DNA of 17,276 nt from Candidatus Roizmanbacteria bacterium. GTDB lineage: Bacteria > Patescibacteriota > Microgenomatia > UBA1406 > GWC2-37-13. Both the position numbers and the translations under genes were made by a program. The notes under the pieces were generated by a model. That model worked only from the letters and a program-made list of their open reading frames with translations. It was not told where the DNA came from and did no database searches. The stretch covers positions 1 to 17,276 of the forward strand of contig JACQRR010000113.1 in assembly GCA_016206365.1 (NCBI GenBank). Reading direction: 5' to 3'. Below, one piece after another: positions 13,914 through 17,276 of this stretch; position 1 is the stretch's first letter; each line of letters begins with the position of its first letter.

Positions 13914-13937
13914 AACTCGTTAACGCGTTAACGAGTT
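13914..13937. repeat. 24-bp perfect palindrome between convergent miaA and lepA
   Basis: AACTCGTTAACG (13914-13925) followed by its exact complement CGTTAACGAGTT (13926-13937). It starts 6 nt after the miaA stop and contains the lepA stop and its last codons (the RTR end). At a convergent junction it could end or protect both mRNAs, but it has no T-tracts. Confidence 0.9.
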
Positions 13938-15739
13938 CTAAACAGTTTCAAAAACGCTTCTTTTGGTATCTCAACTCTTCCAATCATCTTCATCCTTTTT
14001 TTTCCTTCCTTTTGCTTTTCAAGCAATTTGTCTTTTCTAGTTCTATCGCCTCCGTAAAGTTTTTTGGTCACATCTTTGCGAAAAGGAGCGATTCGCTCGG
14101 AAGCAATTATTTTGCCTTTGTACCGAGCTTGAATCTTTACTTCATACTGCTGACGAGGTATCAAATCCCTAAATTTTCTTAGCAAAGCCCGTGCTTTATT
14201 AAAAGCTCTTTCTTTCACCACTATTTCTGAAAACTCATCAACAGGATCACCGTTAAGAAGAATCGTCAATTCGTCTGCCTCAACATTTCTGTATTCGAGA
14301 GATACCCAATCTAAAGACGCATACCCAGAGCTTACAGACTTTAGTTTGTCATAAAAGTCTGAAATCATCTCTGACATCGACATATTATAGATCAATGTTA
14401 CTTGAGTTTTATTGTCCATTGTAATAAATTGCCCTCTATATTCTTGACAAAGTTGCATAACTTCTCCTAAATATTTCTGCGCCGTCACAATGGTAACTTT
14501 TATCCACGGTTCAGTAAATTGCCTACTACCATATTGATACGGATCGATATCAATATGGTAATTTACTTGGGGAGGAGTCAGAATCAGACTTAAATTAAAT
14601 TCACGCTCAAGCCTCTCCCTAACTACATCGGCATGGAGTAAACCCAGAAAACCGACTCGAAATCCAGCTCCTAAGGCTTTACTATGGATTGAGGAAAATT
14701 CAAGCGAAGAGTCGTTTAAATAAAGTTTTTCAAGTGCTTTTTTCAAATTCAAGTATTCATTTGTGTCGGTTGGAAATATAGAAGCAAAAACCATGGGCTT
14801 AACTTTTTCATAGCCGGGTAGAGAACTACTCGGCTCTGCTTCTAAATTAGCTAGTGTATCTCCAACTCTGACCAAGTGGATGTCTTTAAGGTTAGTCACC
14901 ATATATCCAATCTGTCCCTCTTCCAATTTTTGCGCTGGATTAAGATCTGGTGAAAAATAACCCACTTCTTGTACATCAAATACTTTTGAATTAGAAATTA
15001 ACTTAACTTTAGATCCTTTTTTTAAACTGCCATTAAAAAGCCTAATAAAAACAATGACTCCCCGATGTGAGTCGTAATAAGAATCGAAAATTAGCGCCTG
15101 CAACAGCTGGGAATCCTCAGGGTTCCTGGAACCCTGAGGATTCAAAGAGGGGGGAGGAATTTTTTCAACTACAGCTTGTAACAACTTTTCTACATTTTCT
15201 CCTGTCTTGGCAGAGATTGCGAAAATGTCTTCATCTTCAACTCCCAAAAAATCCACAATCTGCTTTTTAGTAGCTTTAACGTCAGCATTCGGCAGATCAA
15301 CTTTATTGACAGCCGGAATAATGACAAGTTTTTTCTCTAAAGCTTTGTAGGCATTCGACATGGTTTGAGCTTGCATCCCTTGGGTTGCGTCAACAAGAAG
15401 AATGACGCCCTCAACACATGCCAAAGTCCTATCAACTTCATAAGAAAAATCGACGTGGCCAGGAGTATCAATTAAGTTCAAAGTGTAAAGTTCAAAGTTC
15501 AAAGTTTCAGTATTTTCATTTTTTAACTTTTCACTTTTAACTTTTAACTTGTATTTCATCCTCACCGGTGCTAATTTTATAGTGATTCCCCTCTCTCTCG
15601 AAATCGGATTTCGATCTAAAAGTTGTTCTTCATGTTTCCCGCGTTCAACAACTCCTGTCAATTCCAAAAACCTATCTGCAAGTGTTGATTTTCCGTGATC
15701 CACGTGAGCTATGATGGCAAAATTACGGATAAAATTCAT
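13928..15739 (-). CDS. lepA: Elongation factor 4 (LepA GTPase), with repeat-encoded insertions
   Basis: LepA is a ribosome-associated GTPase that back-translocates tRNAs or helps initiation and assembly under stress. The G motifs are AHVDHGKST (G1, 11-19), RERGITIK (G2), DTPGHVDF (G3), NKVDLPNAD (G4) and SAKTGENV (G5). The LepA-specific end has KDLIPRQQYEVKIQA and YGGDRTRKDKLLEKQKEGKKRMK. Three extra stretches come from repeats: about residues 64-85 (KLKVKSEKLKNENTETLNF), 199-210 (NPQGSRNPEDS) and 394-404 (YHIDIDPYQYG). The ATG at 15739 is chosen because MNFIRNF fits the short family N-terminus; ATGs at 15760 and 15754 would overlap pyk. It follows pyk by 7 bases and probably shares its mRNA. 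The length of 603 residues is close to normal. Confidence 0.95.
   Translation of the reverse strand: MNFIRNFAIIAHVDHGKSTLADRFLELTGVVERGKHEEQLLDRNPISRERGITIKLAPVRMKYKLKVKSEKLKNENTETLNFELYTLNLIDTPGHVDFSYEVDRTLACVEGVILLVDATQGMQAQTMSNAYKALEKKLVIIPAVNKVDLPNADVKATKKQIVDFLGVEDEDIFAISAKTGENVEKLLQAVVEKIPPPSLNPQGSRNPEDSQLLQALIFDSYYDSHRGVIVFIRLFNGSLKKGSKVKLISNSKVFDVQEVGYFSPDLNPAQKLEEGQIGYMVTNLKDIHLVRVGDTLANLEAEPSSSLPGYEKVKPMVFASIFPTDTNEYLNLKKALEKLYLNDSSLEFSSIHSKALGAGFRVGFLGLLHADVVRERLEREFNLSLILTPPQVNYHIDIDPYQYGSRQFTEPWIKVTIVTAQKYLGEVMQLCQEYRGQFITMDNKTQVTLIYNMSMSEMISDFYDKLKSVSSGYASLDWVSLEYRNVEADELTILLNGDPVDEFSEIVVKERAFNKARALLRKFRDLIPRQQYEVKIQARYKGKIIASERIAPFRKDVTKKLYGGDRTRKDKLLEKQKEGKKRMKMIGRVEIPKEAFLKLFRTR
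14528..14559. repeat. 32-bp palindrome, copy C, inside lepA
   Basis: Same length and same arms as the two copies around 1098 and 1796: it begins ACCATATTGATACGGA and ends TCGATATCAATATGGT. One step off the centre (CGG for CGA/ATC) differs. In the lepA frame it encodes the core of YHIDIDPYQYG, which replaces the variable segment that normally precedes the REPW/EPW strand in LepA. Confidence 0.9.
15111..15143. repeat. 33-bp palindrome inside lepA
   Basis: GAATCCTCAGGGTTCC (15111-15126), one T, and GGAACCCTGAGGATTC (15128-15143) are perfect 16-bp arms. The length is exactly 11 codons. It encodes NPQGSRNPEDS just after the PPPS end of the G domain, where other LepA proteins have a short linker of similar position. 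Confidence 0.92.
15475..15550. repeat. AAGTTCAAAGT-type imperfect inverted repeat inside lepA
   Basis: The arms 15475-15500 and 15525-15550 are complementary at 21 of 26 positions and are made of short AAGTT(A/C)AAAGT units. It encodes a Lys/Glu/Asn-rich segment between G2 and G3 of the GTPase domain, where ordinary LepA has only a few hairpin residues. Confidence 0.7.
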
Positions 15740-15746
15740 ACCTATT

Positions 15747-17117
15747 TTATTCATCCACATTGCTTATTCCAAGCACTCTGGTACCCTTATCTAGTACGGG
15801 GTAAAGGATGATAAGAACGTCTCCTTTCTTTATCTGACGAGCTTTCTTTAGAATTGAGAGAGCTTTTTCTAGATCTTGTTGTTCTAATTTGAAAGATTTC
15901 ACTCCAAAGCTTACTGTTAGCTGATCTGCAACGCGTGTATCAAAAGTGAAGGCAAATATTGGGTAAAGAGCTCTGTAGCGAGCTAAAAATCTTACAGATC
16001 GGCCGCTTGTAGTAAAAACAATAAAACCCGCAAAAGTCCTTTTTTTTTGACTTATGGATCGATAGAGTCCGTAAGCCGCCTCGGCCAAAAGCTCATACTC
16101 TTCCTCAACGTCGAAATTAAACCTCAGCCTACTATCAACCAAGTTTTTTTTTTCGTTAAAGGCAAGGGTTTTCTGCATTATTTCTACTGCTTGTACAGGA
16201 TACTGCCCAGTTGCGGTTTCCCCAGACAACATCACCGCATCGGTTAAATCATAAGTAGCATTGGCCACATCGGAAATCTCGGCTCGTGTGGGAAGAGGAG
16301 ATGTAACCATTGACTCAAGCATCTGTGTTGCTGTGATAACCGGAATTCCCTTAAGTATGCATTTTTTTATAATAATTTTTTGCTGATAGGGCACCTCCTC
16401 AAGCGGTATCTCTACACCCAAATCTCCACGCGCCACCATGATCCCGTCACTCACGGTTAAAATCTTATCAAGGTGATCTAAGGCCTTATTGGTTTCAATT
16501 TTAGCAATAACAGAGGCGCTGAGCTTAAATTTTTTCATTTCTTTTCGCAAAACAGCAATATCCTCTGCCGTTCGCACAAATGACAAAGCAACGTAATCTA
16601 CTTGATTACGAACTGCTAGGTGTAGTCCTTCAAAATCACGATCGATAAGGACCGGAAAAGGAAAGTCAATGCCGGGAATATTTAAAGTTTTCTTATCTAA
16701 AAGAACTCCTTCCGAGTCTGAAATTAGAAAATTCTTGTCAAACTTTTTTTTAAAAACGAATCTGAATTTGCCGTCATCTACCATTATCTTTTGTCCTGTT
16801 CTAAGAAGAGGGATAATTTGGGAATGCGTGATGCTAAAAAAAGGTAGCATTTCTCCTTTTCGAATAGTCAGCTTATCCTTGGAGAGCTTTATGCGAATTT
16901 CTGGTCCCTGCAAATCTATCAAAGTTCCGATTCTTACCCCAAGTTCTTTGCTAACTTTATTAACTCTTTGAATCATCAGATCATGCCAGTCGATCGTATT
17001 GTGCTTAAAATTAAAACGGAATATATTCACGCCAACCAGAATCATCTGCCTAATCAAATCCTCTGACTCACAAGCAGGGCCTATAGTCGCAACAATTTTT
17101 GTCAGATTTTTTTCCAC
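15747..17117 (-). CDS. pyk: Pyruvate kinase
   Basis: This enzyme makes ATP and pyruvate from phosphoenolpyruvate and ADP at the end of glycolysis. The 456 residues are slightly short of the usual 470-480. The TIM barrel starts with TKIVATIGPAC (6-16). NIFRFNFKHN takes the place of the usual RLNFSHG. IDLQGPEIR, the lysine in SVIAKIETNKAL, the metal-binding region MVARGDLGVE, and the TATQMLESM and PTRAEISDVANATYD stretches are all present; the last is the family signature. The C-terminal domain (about 320-456) has TTSGRSVRFLARYRALYPIFAFT. The start is GTG at 17117 (VEKNLTK, read as Met), supported by a -10 box only 6 nt away and the conserved TKIVATIGP. It is followed by lepA. In fermentative Patescibacteria this would be a main ATP source. 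Confidence 0.95.
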   Translation of the reverse strand: MEKNLTKIVATIGPACESEDLIRQMILVGVNIFRFNFKHNTIDWHDLMIQRVNKVSKELGVRIGTLIDLQGPEIRIKLSKDKLTIRKGEMLPFFSITHSQIIPLLRTGQKIMVDDGKFRFVFKKKFDKNFLISDSEGVLLDKKTLNIPGIDFPFPVLIDRDFEGLHLAVRNQVDYVALSFVRTAEDIAVLRKEMKKFKLSASVIAKIETNKALDHLDKILTVSDGIMVARGDLGVEIPLEEVPYQQKIIIKKCILKGIPVITATQMLESMVTSPLPTRAEISDVANATYDLTDAVMLSGETATGQYPVQAVEIMQKTLAFNEKKNLVDSRLRFNFDVEEEYELLAEAAYGLYRSISQKKRTFAGFIVFTTSGRSVRFLARYRALYPIFAFTFDTRVADQLTVSFGVKSFKLEQQDLEKALSILKKARQIKKGDVLIILYPVLDKGTRVLGISNVDE

Positions 17118-17123
17118 CGTTTT

Positions 17124-17132
17124 ATTATATCA
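17124..17132 (-). promoter_or_regulatory. Extended -10 promoter of pyk
   Basis: On the minus strand, TGATATAAT (17132 to 17124) is an extended -10. Six bases separate it from the GTG start at 17117, so the mRNA would begin at the start codon itself. No -35 is visible. Confidence 0.65.
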
Positions 17133-17150
17133 GATACGAGTTTCGCACTT

Positions 17151-17276
17151 CCTGTCATCCTGAGGAGTCCCGATTTTCATCGGGATAAATTCCACGACGA
17201 AGGATCTCTGAACTTGTTTCAGGACGTCTGACGTCCTTTCAGAATTACTCGCATTCGCCAGGTACAGTCCTGTACC
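17151..17276. repeat. Cluster of nested inverted repeats at the window end
   Basis: GTCATCCTGAGGAG (17154-17167) and CGAAGGATCTC (17198-17208) resemble the element after gyrA. Within are TCCCGAT/ATCGGGA (17168-17174 and 17179-17185, loop TTTC), AGGACGT/ACGTCCT (17221-17227 and 17231-17237) and GGTACAG/CTGTACC (17261-17267 and 17270-17276). No open gene is seen. It looks like several dispersed repeats inserted into one another upstream of pyk; it may continue beyond the window. Confidence 0.7.

Noticed and set aside
15067..15270. Plus-strand reading frame opposite lepA
   Set aside because: It is antisense to a well-conserved gene and exists because of the palindrome; no promoter or protein family seen.
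15740..15760. Upstream lepA start at 15760
   Set aside because: It overlaps the pyk end and adds MWMNKIG before MNFIRNF; possible but less like the family. Kept as an alternative.

Overview
The window reads as chromosomal DNA from a small-genome bacterium of the Candidate Phyla Radiation (Patescibacteria), most likely a Microgenomates-type lineage. This is inferred from AT-rich, tightly packed genes, the 'EGHKxK' form of FolD, a Cas2/PaaX-like regulator with a hydrophobic N-terminus, scarce Shine-Dalgarno sequences and repeat-encoded inserts in housekeeping proteins. The genetic code is standard: TGA ends htrA, the PaaX-like gene, ppa and gyrA. The exact lineage cannot be fixed from the sequence alone.

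Layout. 1-988: 3' part of an HtrA/DegP-type serine protease. 1096-1828: a Cas2-fold/PaaX-like gene bracketed by two copies of a 32-bp palindrome. 1888-2499 (minus): an unrecognised helical, charged protein, divergent from hisS (2557-3777). 3851-4537: a release factor of RF1 type without its N-terminal domain. 4585-5166: an unrecognised protein. 5226-5528: rpmE. 5534-6659: rplJ-rplL with an L10-type leader. 6761-8746: gyrB. 8826-9338: inorganic pyrophosphatase. 9398-11878: gyrA. 12008-12874: folD. 12882-13907: miaA. On the minus strand, pyk (15747-17117) is followed by lepA (13928-15739), converging on miaA. No tRNA, rRNA, CRISPR array or transposase gene was seen. No stretch over 300 bases lacks a gene; the longest gaps (989-1143, 5529-5669, 11879-12007, 17118-17276) hold repeats or leader elements.

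How the genes fit together. The set is core information processing (histidine charging, release, ribosomal proteins L31, L10 and L7/L12, EF4, tRNA modification), DNA supercoiling (both gyrase subunits, with pyrophosphatase between them), C1-folate metabolism and the last step of glycolysis. Several genes carry a consensus -10 box only 6-10 nt before the start codon, suggesting leaderless mRNAs; rplJL and gyrB have real leaders.

The most striking feature is short palindromic DNA, both between genes and inside reading frames. lepA and miaA each hold three hairpin-forming insertions kept in frame, placed where the proteins tolerate loops; gyrA holds a probable one, and the hisS, htrA and lepA stop codons lie in inverted repeats. 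One palindrome family (32 bp) occurs upstream and downstream of the Cas2-like gene and again inside lepA. This resembles the Rickettsia palindromic elements in being protein-coding, and REP/RAYT systems in flanking a candidate nuclease gene; it is the best candidate here for an undescribed system.
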